DNA of 25,819 bases from Candidatus Omnitrophota bacterium (GTDB lineage: Bacteria > Omnitrophota > Gorgyraeia > Gorgyraeales > Gorgyraeaceae): the NCBI GenBank assembly GCA_018901615.1, contig JAHIEN010000015.1, positions 1 through 25,819 on the forward strand, given 5' to 3'. Within the stretch, counting starts at the first letter, position 1; each line of letters opens with the position of its first letter. The position numbers and the translations under genes were made by a program. The notes under the pieces were generated by a model. It was not told the origin of the DNA. It did no database searches and saw only the letters and a list, made by a program, of their open reading frames with translations. This document shows, piece by piece, positions 1 to 8,329 of the stretch.

Positions 1-17
1 AACACTTTTGGCTAATT

Positions 18-1037
18 TCATTTTATCTTTTCAAAAGGATAATAGTCTTTAAAAAAACAATTTAAGAGAAAATGACAGTTATTCTTGCAGGTTGCTATAT
101 CCTGCCTGACCTTTTCAGCTTCTTTTGAATGCCAGACATCTGCCAGGTCATCGGTCTTGATATTTCCCAATAATCCCCATCGATAACACAAAAAGATATC
201 GCCGCGGGAACTGATATGCAAAGCAGAATCCATGTTGCACTTGGTGTTCTTGACAAAACGTTCCGGATGGCCGTAATATAATTTGAACGCCTCCAGCTGA
301 CAGGTCTCGTTGGTTATCTTGGAACCATTATTTTTAAGCTCTATAAGTTTATCTATTAATGAACAGGCCTTTTGCGGATCTCCAGGCCAGAGAAAACCAA
401 ATTCCTGGTTCTCGTACCATCCGGGATCCAGGGCCGTATTGTTCGGCTGCATCACTGCCATAAAATATATAGAATTCAATCTGGGGTCATTATCCACCCA
501 TTCAACAAGCCCTGGTATATCGTCCAGGTTCTTCTCGTAAAGCACGCAACATACGCCTTTATAAAGTCCGTTTCCATATTTTTCCAGGTTCTCTATCGCA
601 TCCATGGCCCTGCGATAAACACCCTTGACCCCTCTCAGATAATCATGGGTATCCTCATCCAGGCTATCCAATGATATTATGATGCTATCAAGGCCTGAAA
701 CAGCTATCTTCCCTGCCATTATCTCGTCTATAAGGTATCCATTTGTAGCGACATTGGCCGCAAATCTCTTTGTTTTCGAAAACCGGACAATTTCAAGTAT
801 GTCTTGTTTTAATAATGGCTCCCCGCCGCCGAAGTTTATCTGAACAGGCCCATCAGCAATAGAACGCAAGGAACTTATGCAGTTCTTCCAGTCTTTTAAC
901 GCTGGGGCGTCTGTCTTTTCCTTTATAAATATATCTTCTTTCCATTTATGGCACATCCTGCACCTTAAGGTGCAGGCATCGGTAATCCCGAAACAGACAA
1001 AATCCAGATTTATATTATTTTTTATTTTTTTATTCAT
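18..1037 (-). CDS. Radical SAM protein with SPASM domain (339 aa)
   Basis: A radical SAM enzyme would bind a [4Fe-4S] cluster and S-adenosylmethionine and start radical chemistry on a substrate that the sequence does not identify. The cluster motif CTLRCRMC is seen with Cys22, Cys26 and Cys29, and a GGGEP motif follows. The C-terminal third has a SPASM-type cysteine set (a Cys before a SALHIS-RGDIFLCY stretch, then CKNNC and a final NC), so one or two auxiliary Fe-S clusters are likely. Length is usual for the family. The ATG lies 6 nt after the stop of the 48-aa small gene and there is no strong Shine-Dalgarno sequence, so translation is probably coupled to that gene. It is the last complete gene of the operon in the window. 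It lacks the repeated accessory domain found in the larger radical SAM proteins upstream. Substrate unknown. Confidence 0.9.
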   Translation of the reverse strand: MNKKIKNNINLDFVCFGITDACTLRCRMCHKWKEDIFIKEKTDAPALKDWKNCISSLRSIADGPVQINFGGGEPLLKQDILEIVRFSKTKRFAANVATNGYLIDEIMAGKIAVSGLDSIIISLDSLDEDTHDYLRGVKGVYRRAMDAIENLEKYGNGLYKGVCCVLYEKNLDDIPGLVEWVDNDPRLNSIYFMAVMQPNNTALDPGWYENQEFGFLWPGDPQKACSLIDKLIELKNNGSKITNETCQLEAFKLYYGHPERFVKNTKCNMDSALHISSRGDIFLCYRWGLLGNIKTDDLADVWHSKEAEKVRQDIATCKNNCHFLLNCFFKDYYPFEKIK

Positions 1038-1043
1038 AAAAAA

Positions 1044-1190
1044 CTATTGCCTGCTGAACTTTCTCCAGTCTATCCCCATCCTGCTGCACCTGATCCGCCA
1101 GGCCATATACCTGAAACCTCTTTTAATCGCGTAAAATAATCCTCCTATTTTAAAATGTTTAACTAATTTCTTGATATTTGTCTCCGCCAT
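1044..1190 (-). CDS. Small basic protein, 48 aa, between two radical SAM genes
   Basis: This short reading frame starts with ATG at 1190 and stops with TAG at 1044-1046. It has the best ribosome binding site in the operon, AGGAGGT, 7 nt before the ATG. It overlaps the 3' end of the upstream radical SAM gene by 32 bp and ends 6 nt before the next radical SAM gene. The product begins MAETNIKKLV and ends GIDWRKFSRQ; it is rich in Lys, Arg and aromatic residues, has one Cys, and looks like an amphipathic basic helix. I recognise no family. It could be a peptide substrate or carrier for the flanking SPASM enzymes, a small membrane-surface protein, or the remnant of a longer gene. The binding site and exact fit between neighbours argue that it is translated. 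Confidence 0.7.
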   Translation of the reverse strand: MAETNIKKLVKHFKIGGLFYAIKRGFRYMAWRIRCSRMGIDWRKFSRQ

Positions 1191-2499
1191 TAGAACCACC
1201 TCCTCGTATTATCCTTACTAATTTCATGACATCAGCAACGCCTTTTAAAAACCCCTTTTCCAGCTGATTAAGCGAATTGATCCTGCTATGCATTTGCATA
1301 TTGTGTCCTATATTGTCACAGCTCTTATAGCAACCCATTTTTGAATCAGGGTCGTTACCAATCAGGGAAAAGAAAGATGGGTCTTTATCAAGTCCAATCG
1401 TTTTTCCCCTAAAGCATCTTTGTAAAGGCCCATTCCATATATCTTTAAAATCCTGGTTTAGAATATTCCCCACTGGGAATCTATGGGATTTAAGGCATGA
1501 GTTCACATTCCCGTCTGCCAGTATCCTTACAAACCCCCACCCTGAATAACAAGGCATGGATCCTATAAAATCAGAATCATACTCTGCTGACATGGCATTG
1601 ATATTAGAAATCCTTCGCATAAACTGCTCGAATCCTAATATCTGGACATTACCTTTAAAACCATTGTTTTGATACTCCTCTTTCAATCTTTTGCATTTTT
1701 CAAGTAACCGGGCTCTTTCTTGGTCATTTAATAGCAAGCGGTCTGTCTTCCCCGGGATTGTATCAATAACAGTGAACTCAACTGTCTCGGAATTTGTCTC
1801 AATCGCAAACTCCATCATAGCCTCTATATCACGGTAGTTCATATTAAAAATGACATTGTAGATCTTTATGGCAGGGGATTTTATTTTGATCTTATTTAAT
1901 AGGGTCAGTATTTTCTTTATCCTGTGAAAGCTCTCTTCATTTTTATTTGGATGCGTTGCTGTATACACGTGGGGTGTCCCCGCCCAGACACTGACAGTCA
2001 AATGATCTACATTCAAATCCGCCAGTTTCTTTGCTCCTGCTTCATCAATCAATGTAAAGTTTGTATTGACATAGCAGGTAAGCCCTCTTTTTTTTGTGTG
2101 TTGAAGGATGTCCATGATTTGAGGATGCATGAATGGTTCACCGCCTCCCGCAAAATATATATATTCAGCTCCCATTTTGTACAGTTCGTCTATCAACCTG
2201 ATAACCCGCTTAAATGGAAGGGTTTGTTTTTTTACTTCAGGATTTATCTTCTTTTCATCCAGGAGAGGCGAATTGCACCAGCAGCCAATGCAATCATTAT
2301 TACAATTATTGGTCAGGTCTATTTGCGCAAACGACGGGCCTTTATACGCGTAAAGGCCGTCTAAAACACCAATAGCGTCAAGGTAATCACCAAAAAACCT
2401 TTTGCATCTAAGGCGGCGGAGGCATTTATTAAAGGCCCCTGCGCTCCCATTGCCTCTCAGTTTTTCCTTTATTGAATTATAAATAGGCCTGTGTCTCAA
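1159..2499 (-). CDS. Radical SAM protein with SPASM domain (446 aa)
   Basis: The cluster-binding motif CNNDCIGC is at residues 66-73 (Cys66, Cys70, Cys73), followed by WCNSP and later by GGGEPF, which contacts SAM in this superfamily. A SPASM-like region near residues 320-400 contains CYSGWGF, a LADGNVNSC stretch, GNI and a terminal GCYKSC. The substrate is unknown. The core resembles the C-terminal radical SAM part of the 1209-aa protein of the same operon (CNANCIHCW there), so the two may be paralogues acting on related substrates. The start is a TTG whose last two bases are shared with the TGA stop of the preceding gene (TTGA overlap), and no clear ribosome binding site precedes it, so translation probably depends on re-initiation. 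It lacks the repeated accessory domain of its two larger relatives. Confidence 0.9.
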   Translation of the reverse strand: MRHRPIYNSIKEKLRGNGSAGAFNKCLRRLRCKRFFGDYLDAIGVLDGLYAYKGPSFAQIDLTNNCNNDCIGCWCNSPLLDEKKINPEVKKQTLPFKRVIRLIDELYKMGAEYIYFAGGGEPFMHPQIMDILQHTKKRGLTCYVNTNFTLIDEAGAKKLADLNVDHLTVSVWAGTPHVYTATHPNKNEESFHRIKKILTLLNKIKIKSPAIKIYNVIFNMNYRDIEAMMEFAIETNSETVEFTVIDTIPGKTDRLLLNDQERARLLEKCKRLKEEYQNNGFKGNVQILGFEQFMRRISNINAMSAEYDSDFIGSMPCYSGWGFVRILADGNVNSCLKSHRFPVGNILNQDFKDIWNGPLQRCFRGKTIGLDKDPSFFSLIGNDPDSKMGCYKSCDNIGHNMQMHSRINSLNQLEKGFLKGVADVMKLVRIIRGGGSNGGDKYQEIS

Positions 2500-4694
2500 C
2501 TTTTTTTAGCTGCTTTACGTTTACTGAAGTCCTCTTCCACGATCTTTATTCTAAGAGAAAATAATTCATACGTATCCGCTTCGTGTTTATGGTCGCCATT
2601 AGTTATCTCAGTCTGCACATCAAGCATCCTTGCGCCCAGAATTGAACTTGCGTTTCTTATAGAAGGTAAGTAGTGATTTTTATTTCCTGATAGATCCAGG
2701 AAAAATGTAGGCAATTGGCCTTTTAACTTTTTCCGTCCTCTTAATCCTATAAAATCTGTATTGGGATTTCGTAGATCTACTTTTCTGTAATCATTTACAG
2801 GGTACAACCTGCCCTCGCCCCATGAATCTATCCATGTATGATATCTTCCTGTCAAAGCAAGCATGACCCTGCCTGTTAAAACCTCAACATTGTTTTTTAA
2901 TCGCACATCCACGTTCCAATCGATCTGCTTCTCATCCACAACCTTTATTTTCCATATCTCATCCAGCGCCAAGTCATCCTGTTTTCTTATAAGTAATATT
3001 TCTGTATCATTTATCTTTTCGAAGTTCCATGGCTGGCCATGTGATTGATGCAAGCTGCCTCCCTGAAAACCCAACGAACTCGCGAATCCTTCGCCTTTGG
3101 TCAATTTCATGCCATCCCAATAAAGCCCTAAACTACCGGCGTCAAAAAGTACCGTTAACCTGCCTATCTTTAAACCCTTTTCTTTTATCTTCCGGTCTAC
3201 CTCGCTCTTATATAAAATCTTCTCTTTCAAAAATATAAAAACATAACGCATAGAGTATCTGACGATTTTAAAAACAGTCATAAAAAGACCATATTTCTTA
3301 AATGACCTTGCCGCTAGCCGATAATAACCAACCTTCTTAAACGGGTTTTTCTTTAAACAATGGGCCGCCCACTGTTTATAAGCAGACCTTATCGCGCGTT
3401 CAAGTTCTTCTTTTGTTACACTATCCGACGCGACTACGCTTTTATAATTACCGTCGTATTCAGACCAATTTTCAGAAACAATGCATCCTTTTTCTTTCAT
3501 CTCTATATAAAACGAGGTTCCTGGAAATGGCGTAGCCAGAGAAAATTGAATTGTAACAGGGTCTAGCTCCAACGCCAGATCTATTGTCTTTTGAATGCTT
3601 TCCCTGGTCTCGCCAGGAAGGCCAAAAGTAAAAGTCAGGTGAGTCCTGATACCCAGACTCTTGGTCAATCTGATCATCTCTTTTGTCTTTTCAAGATCCA
3701 TGTTCTTGTTTATATAATTAAGCTGTCCTTGTGTCGCGGATTCTACTCCGTACTTAACCGCAAAAAGTCCTGCGTCCCTCATCTCTTTCAAAATCTCTTT
3801 ATCCATTAAATCCGCTCTTGCCATTATTGCCCACGGCACGTCAAGTTTCCGTTTTTTTATCTCATCACATAACTTTAACATCCTTTCTTTCCCGATATTA
3901 AACGTATCATCATCAAAATAAACAGACTTAAAGTTCATCTCTTTTACTAAATATTCCATCTCATCAACCACGTCAATTATATCCCTGGTTCTGTAACGAT
4001 TGCCGTGATACATAACCTGCGGCCAGAGACAAAACTTGCACCCGTAAGGACAGCCCCTGCTGGCATACATCTGGACTGAGGGAATAGGCATGTCTCCCGG
4101 GGTATCATTATATCTATACATCGGCAACCCCTGACGTAATGGCCATGGCAATTTATCCAGATCAATCAATGGCCGCATTGGATTCACTTTAATATTATTG
4201 GAGTCGCGGTATATCAGGCCTGGTACTTCGTCTAAATCCCTGCCCTCTTTCAAGCGCGTAACCAGGTCAAGTAACGTAATCTCGTATTCTCCCATAAACA
4301 CATATTTTATAAATTCATATTTTTTTAGAAACAGGGGTTCTCTTATATTGATGTCCGGGCCGCAAAGGACAATAGAGGTATCTTTATTGATCTTTGATAA
4401 TACCCTTAGATCATGGTCCAGTGTCACAGTAGATGTTTCGCACACAAGAAGGTCCGGACTGGCGCTGCGTATAAGCCTCAAGAAATACCCATAAGACATC
4501 TCTTCAGCAATGGCATCTATCAAAGTAACATCAAAGTCATGTTTTCTAAGCAATGAAGCCGCATACGCCAAAAAGAAAGGAAAAGGAAGGTAATCCTTCT
4601 CTGTCGGCCCTTTTAAATGAGGCCATCTTGAACCAGCCCTTACGCCGGTTTTCAAAAAACCCATCCATGGTAAATTTGCCAATATCACTTTCAT
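2496..4694 (-). CDS. B12-binding-type radical SAM protein with C-terminal shared domain (732 aa)
   Basis: Residues 1-150 resemble the N-terminal Rossmann-like cobalamin-binding domain of BchE-type radical SAM enzymes, but I see no DxHxxG motif, so any B12 would be bound without the usual lower His ligand. The radical SAM core follows, with CPYGCKFC at 215-222 (Cys215, Cys219, Cys222) and HLTFTFGLPGET near 352-363. Residues of about 510-718 form an extra domain, starting LYWDGMKLTKGEG and including IDWNVDVRL and RYHTWI. That domain also occurs twice in the adjacent 1209-aa protein and three times in the ABC ATPase. The ATG shares an ATGA overlap with the stop of the 1209-aa gene, showing translational coupling. 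Such enzymes methylate unactivated carbons or do other radical chemistry; here the extra domain suggests docking on the same molecule that the ABC transporter exports. Confidence 0.9.
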   Translation of the reverse strand: MKVILANLPWMGFLKTGVRAGSRWPHLKGPTEKDYLPFPFFLAYAASLLRKHDFDVTLIDAIAEEMSYGYFLRLIRSASPDLLVCETSTVTLDHDLRVLSKINKDTSIVLCGPDINIREPLFLKKYEFIKYVFMGEYEITLLDLVTRLKEGRDLDEVPGLIYRDSNNIKVNPMRPLIDLDKLPWPLRQGLPMYRYNDTPGDMPIPSVQMYASRGCPYGCKFCLWPQVMYHGNRYRTRDIIDVVDEMEYLVKEMNFKSVYFDDDTFNIGKERMLKLCDEIKKRKLDVPWAIMARADLMDKEILKEMRDAGLFAVKYGVESATQGQLNYINKNMDLEKTKEMIRLTKSLGIRTHLTFTFGLPGETRESIQKTIDLALELDPVTIQFSLATPFPGTSFYIEMKEKGCIVSENWSEYDGNYKSVVASDSVTKEELERAIRSAYKQWAAHCLKKNPFKKVGYYRLAARSFKKYGLFMTVFKIVRYSMRYVFIFLKEKILYKSEVDRKIKEKGLKIGRLTVLFDAGSLGLYWDGMKLTKGEGFASSLGFQGGSLHQSHGQPWNFEKINDTEILLIRKQDDLALDEIWKIKVVDEKQIDWNVDVRLKNNVEVLTGRVMLALTGRYHTWIDSWGEGRLYPVNDYRKVDLRNPNTDFIGLRGRKKLKGQLPTFFLDLSGNKNHYLPSIRNASSILGARMLDVQTEITNGDHKHEADTYELFSLRIKIVEEDFSKRKAAKKS

Positions 4695-7600
4695 ATCACA
4701 GTACCTTTATATGTATAAAATTGCTTGAGATCATATTTCTTAAGCAATTCGTTTATCCTCAAAATAACCTGATGCGTATCGCAATTATTGCAATATTGAT
4801 CATATAGTTTTAAGCCGTTACGAAAAGTAATATCTTTATTTTTCATAATATATTTAGCCTGGATTCTAAATTTATTATAAGCGCCTGAATTCCATGCCTC
4901 TTTAAAAGATTTATCACCTAGATAATCGACAACGCGCAAATGGCAACACATGCTTAATTCACCTTTAGCTAATATCAGACAAAAAAACCACCCAACAGGA
5001 CAGCCTGACTTTAAAAATTTGCTCCCAGACCAGCCTCCTGTCTTGCAATTATAATTTTCCAACTGAAACCATATATTATCCTGGAGTTCTATGCGTTCTT
5101 TCTTCAGGCAAGACGTAACCTTTCTCAATGACTTTTTTATTGTCTCTATATGGGCCGGCTTTATCTTTAAAAATTTAATATTTTCGTCTAAGCGCGCCAG
5201 ATAAAATCTTGCCTTGTCTGCTCCTATATAAGCGTCTAACCTGGCCATTTCTTCCAATTCATGATGATTCAAATCATGTATAACGTGTGTCATCTGCAGC
5301 AATGGTTTATTCCTTTTCAGCCTGTCTCTAAGAGATATAAAATTCTTTAAATTATGGGTAATTTTATGGAATGTCTCTTTCGATTGTTTAGAATTTATTA
5401 CGGCATAAGTTTTATCTGTGCCTGCGGGAAGGCTGCAGTATATCTCGTCTATTTCCAGTTCTGTTATCCTCTCGGCCTTCTTCTTATCTAATAGAACAGC
5501 ATTAGTAAAAAATATAACCTTTAAGCCCCTGTCCCGCGCATATTGGACCATTTCCAGAAATCTATTGTCTAACAGCGGTTCGCCATCGCCCTGGATTATT
5601 ATCTCGTCACATAAAAGGCCCGCGGCATCATCAACAATATTTTTATATAAAGAAAAGTCCATTTTTAGATTGATGAGCTCAGGGGATAATTTGCGCCTAG
5701 GCGTATGGATCCAGCAATGTATACAGTTTGCATTACAGCGATGATATGTATCCAGAACGATCGTCTGAGGTCCTATAAAAGCATGCTCTGATATTACGCC
5801 AAGGAGCCTCAAAAGCTCTCTTTCATTATATTGATTAGCCTGACTGGATACAGCGTAAAGAAGATCAAGTAATTTCTCATCCTTTAAGAAAAATTCGATC
5901 CTATCTGATCCAATACGAGCATTCAGTTCTTTTATATAGTCAAAAAAGTTCAAATAAAGCCTCTTTAAAGGCAGGGGGTTTAGGGCCACAGAACGGAGGT
6001 CTAATCGCCTGCCCATCAGAGAAGAACAAAATTGAGCAATCTCGTTAAGTTTGAAAAAGTTGAATCTGGATATTCCGATTTTTATATTTTTATTTATACC
6101 CGACTTTATCTTTGAGATGATTTTTTTAAAATCGCCTTTCCTAGAACTAATTCTATTGTGCAGCTCTTCATTGTCTCCATATATATATACGCTGTCATCA
6201 TTCTTTATGTAACTTTGTTTTAAAGTAACCAGCTCTATGGTTTCGCCTGGTCTCACATAGGCTTTCTTGATTTTTTCCTGCAATCTTTTTATTTTTTCTT
6301 CATGTTTTTTCCATTCCCGCTCCTGTCTCTTTCGCTCATCTTCCTGCCTTTTTTGTTCCTGTTCTTGTCTTATGCGCTCTTCTTCCTGTCTTTTGCGCTC
6401 CTGTTCTTCTGATCTCTTTCGCTCTTCTTCCTGTCTTTTCTTCTCTTCTTCTTGTCTTATTCGCTCCTGCTCTTGTCTTTTGCGCTCCTGTTCTTCTAAT
6501 CTCTTGCGCTCTTCTTCCTGTCTTTTCTTCTCCTCTTCCTGTTTTTTTCGTTCTTCTTCTTGTCTTATACGTTCTTGTTCCTGTCTTTTGCGTTCCTCTT
6601 TTTGTCTTATTTTAATCAGGATGTCTTCTAAAACAGCTTTATCAGGATAAAGTTGAAAGCTGGCCTTAAGATAAGGATAGATTCCGGGCTGATATAATTC
6701 CTTTTCTTCTTCAAACTGTATTTCAAAGACACGGGAGGAAAGATCCAGGTCAGTATTCTGGATTAAGAATGAGCATTTTGAATCTTTAGGGTTTTTAAGC
6801 GTTATGTCCGGGAGATCTGCCATGCTGGAATATAGCCCTGCAAAATCAGGTTTATTTACATAAGAAGCGCACATCCTTAGCCACTCTGGACCAAAACCAG
6901 AGGGAAATTTTCCTTCTTCAGGAGGCATGATCCAGCCTTCATATGCCTTTGATAAAAATAGAGAGGCATTTCTTCGATCTATGCGTAAGGGCTCTTTAAT
7001 GCGCATTCTAACTTCCCATTCCATGATGCCTTCCGTAAGGAATCTTAAATGCCATGTTTGAACTACGGGGAGTTTATTATGAGTAAAATAGAATAGCATT
7101 TCATCAGATGATGGTTTTTCTACTTTGATCTGGGAATCAGACGAACCATACCAGTTGCCTTCTGAGAATATCCCGGCATTTAAGCCCATCCCTTTGGTAA
7201 TCTCATTATCCTTATAGTAGATGTGGAAGCGATTATGAATGTCCAGGTAGAGTCTTATGGGTCCTTTTTTAAAGGTGCTCAGTTTTTCGTCTTCTTCCTT
7301 TAGCCTCTTTTCTTCTTCTTGTTTCTTACGCTCCTGTCTCTTTCGCTCCTCTTCCTGTTTTTTTCGTTCATCTTCTTGTCTTGTCCGCTCCTCTTCCTGT
7401 TTTTTCTTCTCCTCTTCCTGCCTTTTGCGCTCCTGTTCTTCTAATCTCTTTCGCTCCTCTTCCTGTTTTTTTCGTTCATCTTCTTGTCTTGTCCGCTCCT
7501 CTTCCTGTTTTTTCTTCTCCTCTTCCTGCCTTTTGCGCTCCTGTTCTTGTCTTATTTTAATCAGGGTATCTTCTAAAACAGCTTTATCAGGATAAAGTTG

Positions 7601-8320
7601 AAAGCTGGCCTTAAGATAAGGATAGATTCCGGGCTGATATAATTCCTTTTCTTCTTCAAACTGTATTTCAAAGACACGGGAGGAAAGATCCAGGTCAGTA
7701 TTCTGGATGGCTACCGTAAAAGGAAAGCCATCTGCTTTAAAAGCCAGGGAAGGTATTTGTGGATCCCGCGCCTTTAATCCAATAAAATCTAATCCCTTTG
7801 TCTCATAACATATCTTCTGGCCTTCTGTAAAATGAGGAAATCTGTTTTCCTGCGCTTTGGCATTAAACCATGTTCCATAATATTTGCTAAAAAATGCAAC
7901 GGCCTTTACAGCGTCTATCCTTAGAGTTTTTTCTACTTCGATTTCAATATTCCAATTTATCTGGCTGCATGGCCCTAACTCGATAAGCCAGTGCTGAATA
8001 AGAGGCATATTTCTAAATTTAATGAACAAGGCTATTTTATCTTGCGCAATTTTGCGTGTTTTTACGCGTGACTCTGACAAGCTATGCCAGATACCGTCAA
8101 AAAGCACCAAACTGTTGAAACCTGATGATTTAGTCAATTCAACGCCTTTAAAGAATAGCCTTACCCTATTCCTAGCGTCCACACGCAGCTCCAGATCATC
8201 TCTACGGATCGTCTTTAAGGTTAATAAAGAACATTGCGTTGGAATTTTTGAAATATTGATTAACGTTTTTTGAATTTTACCTAAGATATCCGAGCTTTTT
8301 CCATTTATCTTTTTCATCAT
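4691..8320 (-). CDS. Giant radical SAM-SPASM fusion with two shared domains and E/R/K/Q-rich helical linkers (1209 aa)
   Basis: Order of parts: shared domain copy 1 (about 43-243), a charged helix of about 90 residues (about 254-345), shared domain copy 2 (about 354-560), a second charged helix of about 115 residues (about 567-685), then a C-terminal module. That module has the radical SAM motif CNANCIHC (Cys862, Cys866, Cys869), a QGDGEP motif and a SPASM-like region (GCPVGWFF, LSMCCH, YCNNC). The helices consist of repeated EEERKRQEE-like units and probably form extended single alpha-helices or coiled coils. Both shared domains end in the same 40-residue stretch that is nearly identical in DNA. 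Typical SPASM proteins are 350-450 aa, so this is an unusual fusion. An AGGGA-like site precedes the ATG, 9 bp after the ABC ATPase gene. A second in-frame ATG follows immediately. I infer a membrane-associated modifier of the exported glycan. Confidence 0.88.
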   Translation of the reverse strand: MMKKINGKSSDILGKIQKTLINISKIPTQCSLLTLKTIRRDDLELRVDARNRVRLFFKGVELTKSSGFNSLVLFDGIWHSLSESRVKTRKIAQDKIALFIKFRNMPLIQHWLIELGPCSQINWNIEIEVEKTLRIDAVKAVAFFSKYYGTWFNAKAQENRFPHFTEGQKICYETKGLDFIGLKARDPQIPSLAFKADGFPFTVAIQNTDLDLSSRVFEIQFEEEKELYQPGIYPYLKASFQLYPDKAVLEDTLIKIRQEQERKRQEEEKKKQEEERTRQEDERKKQEEERKRLEEQERKRQEEEKKKQEEERTRQEDERKKQEEERKRQERKKQEEEKRLKEEDEKLSTFKKGPIRLYLDIHNRFHIYYKDNEITKGMGLNAGIFSEGNWYGSSDSQIKVEKPSSDEMLFYFTHNKLPVVQTWHLRFLTEGIMEWEVRMRIKEPLRIDRRNASLFLSKAYEGWIMPPEEGKFPSGFGPEWLRMCASYVNKPDFAGLYSSMADLPDITLKNPKDSKCSFLIQNTDLDLSSRVFEIQFEEEKELYQPGIYPYLKASFQLYPDKAVLEDILIKIRQKEERKRQEQERIRQEEERKKQEEEKKRQEEERKRLEEQERKRQEQERIRQEEEKKRQEEERKRSEEQERKRQEEERIRQEQEQKRQEDERKRQEREWKKHEEKIKRLQEKIKKAYVRPGETIELVTLKQSYIKNDDSVYIYGDNEELHNRISSRKGDFKKIISKIKSGINKNIKIGISRFNFFKLNEIAQFCSSLMGRRLDLRSVALNPLPLKRLYLNFFDYIKELNARIGSDRIEFFLKDEKLLDLLYAVSSQANQYNERELLRLLGVISEHAFIGPQTIVLDTYHRCNANCIHCWIHTPRRKLSPELINLKMDFSLYKNIVDDAAGLLCDEIIIQGDGEPLLDNRFLEMVQYARDRGLKVIFFTNAVLLDKKKAERITELEIDEIYCSLPAGTDKTYAVINSKQSKETFHKITHNLKNFISLRDRLKRNKPLLQMTHVIHDLNHHELEEMARLDAYIGADKARFYLARLDENIKFLKIKPAHIETIKKSLRKVTSCLKKERIELQDNIWFQLENYNCKTGGWSGSKFLKSGCPVGWFFCLILAKGELSMCCHLRVVDYLGDKSFKEAWNSGAYNKFRIQAKYIMKNKDITFRNGLKLYDQYCNNCDTHQVILRINELLKKYDLKQFYTYKGTVI
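6604..6763 (-). repeat. 160-bp direct repeat, copy 2 (within the 1209-aa gene)
   Basis: This stretch matches 7549-7708 over 160 bp with two base differences that I can see, both just after the TTTAATCAGG segment. It encodes the end of shared domain copy 2 and the start of the second charged helix. The protein-level match is QNTDLDLSSRVF through LYPDKAVLED. The rest of the two domains is far more diverged, so the identity points to recent duplication or gene conversion confined to this segment. Confidence 0.92.
7337..7548 (-). repeat. 108-bp tandem repeat, two units, in the charged helix
   Basis: A 108-bp unit is present at 7337-7444 and again from 7445; identity runs for about 104 bp and then fades at 7548. 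It encodes 36 residues of the EQERKRQEEEKKKQ type. The period is a whole number of codons, so copy-number change would lengthen or shorten the helix without a frameshift. Similar shorter imperfect repeats fill 6290-6600 in the second helix. Confidence 0.9.
7549..7708 (-). repeat. 160-bp direct repeat, copy 1 (within the 1209-aa gene)
   Basis: Partner of 6604-6763. It codes for the end of shared domain copy 1 and the beginning of the first charged helix. It lies directly next to the 108-bp tandem repeat, so the whole 6290-7710 part of the gene is a likely hot spot for recombination. Confidence 0.92.
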
Positions 8321-8329
8321 AAAGAATCC

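Noticed and set aside
6290..7550. Repeats considered as a CRISPR array
   Set aside because: Units are in-frame coding repeats without unique spacers of constant length; no cas gene is present anywhere in the window.
6267..7595. Plus-strand Cys/Ser-rich frames (6267-6650 and 7257-7595)
   Set aside because: They are antisense images of the E/R/K/Q-rich repeats in the 1209-aa gene.
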